Shown piece by piece: positions 36,764-36,912 of a stretch of 36,912 bases of DNA; positions within the stretch are counted from its first letter, which is position 1; each line of letters begins with the position of its first letter. The notes under the pieces were generated by a model. The model saw nothing but the letters and a program-made list of their open reading frames with translations. It was not told where the DNA came from and did not search any database. Origin of the DNA: Oscillospiraceae bacterium (GTDB taxonomy: Bacteria > Bacillota > Clostridia > Oscillospirales > Oscillospiraceae); NCBI GenBank assembly GCA_020025275.1, contig JAHHSI010000020.1, positions 1-36,912 of the forward strand, given 5' to 3'. Both the position numbers and the translations under genes were made by a program.

Positions 36764-36912
36764 TTATCCTTCGCTCTTGGGGCTGCCGCCCTGTCCGCCG
36801 CCGTTGTTGCTGCGGCGATGACCGCCGCGGTGATGAGGGCGTCTGCGGCCGGTGCCGCCGTTCTCTCCGGCCGGCTTGCCGGGTGCCGGGGCCTGCTTAC
36901 CGGGAGCGGTTA
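36764..36912 (-). CDS. C-terminal end of an unidentified gene (truncated by the window)
   Basis: The last 48 or so codons of a - strand gene running off the right edge. The visible tail is low-complexity: Pro/Ala/Gly/Lys-rich (TAPGKQAPAPGKPAGENGG), then GRRRPHHRGGHRRSNNGGGQGG and the end SPKSEG. Such RGG-like basic tails occur on RNA-associated proteins and on RicT/PSP1-domain proteins of this bacterial group, but the part seen has no domain. I therefore leave it unnamed. It is probably cotranscribed with the HAD gene (27-nt gap). Confidence 0.6.
   Translation of the reverse strand, partial: TAPGKQAPAPGKPAGENGGTGRRRPHHRGGHRRSNNGGGQGGSPKSEG

Noticed and set aside
1..36912. rRNA, tRNA genes, insertion sequences, prophage or defence systems
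   Set aside because: I looked for tRNA-like CCA ends, rRNA signatures, transposase motifs and phage or restriction genes and found none in the window.

Overview
The window (about 37 kb, GC-rich) is the replication-origin region of a spore-forming Firmicute. The protein sequences and the butyrate kinase suggest a gut Oscillospiraceae/Ruminococcaceae relative (Oscillibacter, Lawsonibacter, Dysosmobacter or Flavonifractor type). This placement is an inference from gene content: GPR spore protease, RemB-like DUF370, T-box control of glyS, and the dnaA-dnaN-yaaA-recF-remB-gyrB-gyrA order. No species is claimed.

Layout. Positions 1-3.2 kb (+): 3' end of aspS, an AlaX-type editing protein, a DUF1292 protein and a zinc-ribbon membrane protein. 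3.3-4.7 kb (+): a MATE transporter. 4.9-6.5 kb (-): glyS behind a compact T-box leader. 6.6-8.0 kb: rpsT (-) and the spore protease gpr (+), divergent. 8.3-10.1 kb (-): threonine dehydratase and nadE. 10.1-10.5 kb (-): two tandem copies of a candidate small-RNA family. 10.6-12.3 kb (-): rnhA, trmO and a small membrane protein. 12.3-21.5 kb (-): gyrA, gyrB, remB, recF, yaaA, dnaN, dnaA. The probable oriC lies between dnaA and dnaN. 21.8-24.8 kb (+): rpmH, rnpA, yidD, yidC, jag. 25-27.5 kb (+): an EamA transporter behind a structured attenuated leader, then ackA. 27.8-29.8 kb (-): metG. 30-31.4 kb (-): a second MATE transporter. 31.5-32.7 kb (+): exoA and a small membrane protein. 33-34.6 kb (-): an unknown protein and butyrate kinase. 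34.8-35.6 kb (+): tatD. 35.7-35.8 kb (-): third copy of the small-RNA family. 35.9-36.9 kb (-): a Cof-type HAD phosphatase and the 3' end of an unidentified gene.

Most coding sequence is ordinary origin-proximal housekeeping. The new-looking material is in the intergenic DNA. First, three loci share one architecture: three TTCATG-like repeats at exact 11-bp steps, 20 bp, a -10 hexamer, a short transcript with a UCUCUC tract, and a strong terminator hairpin. This resembles response-regulator-controlled multicopy sRNAs such as the CiaR csRNAs or LhrC. Second, a roughly 34-bp element built on a DnaA box recurs in intergenic regions. Every copy, and every isolated TTTTCCACA I found, lies on the + strand left of oriC and on the - strand right of it. 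Third, the EamA gene has an orphan leader that folds like a riboswitch with its own terminator.
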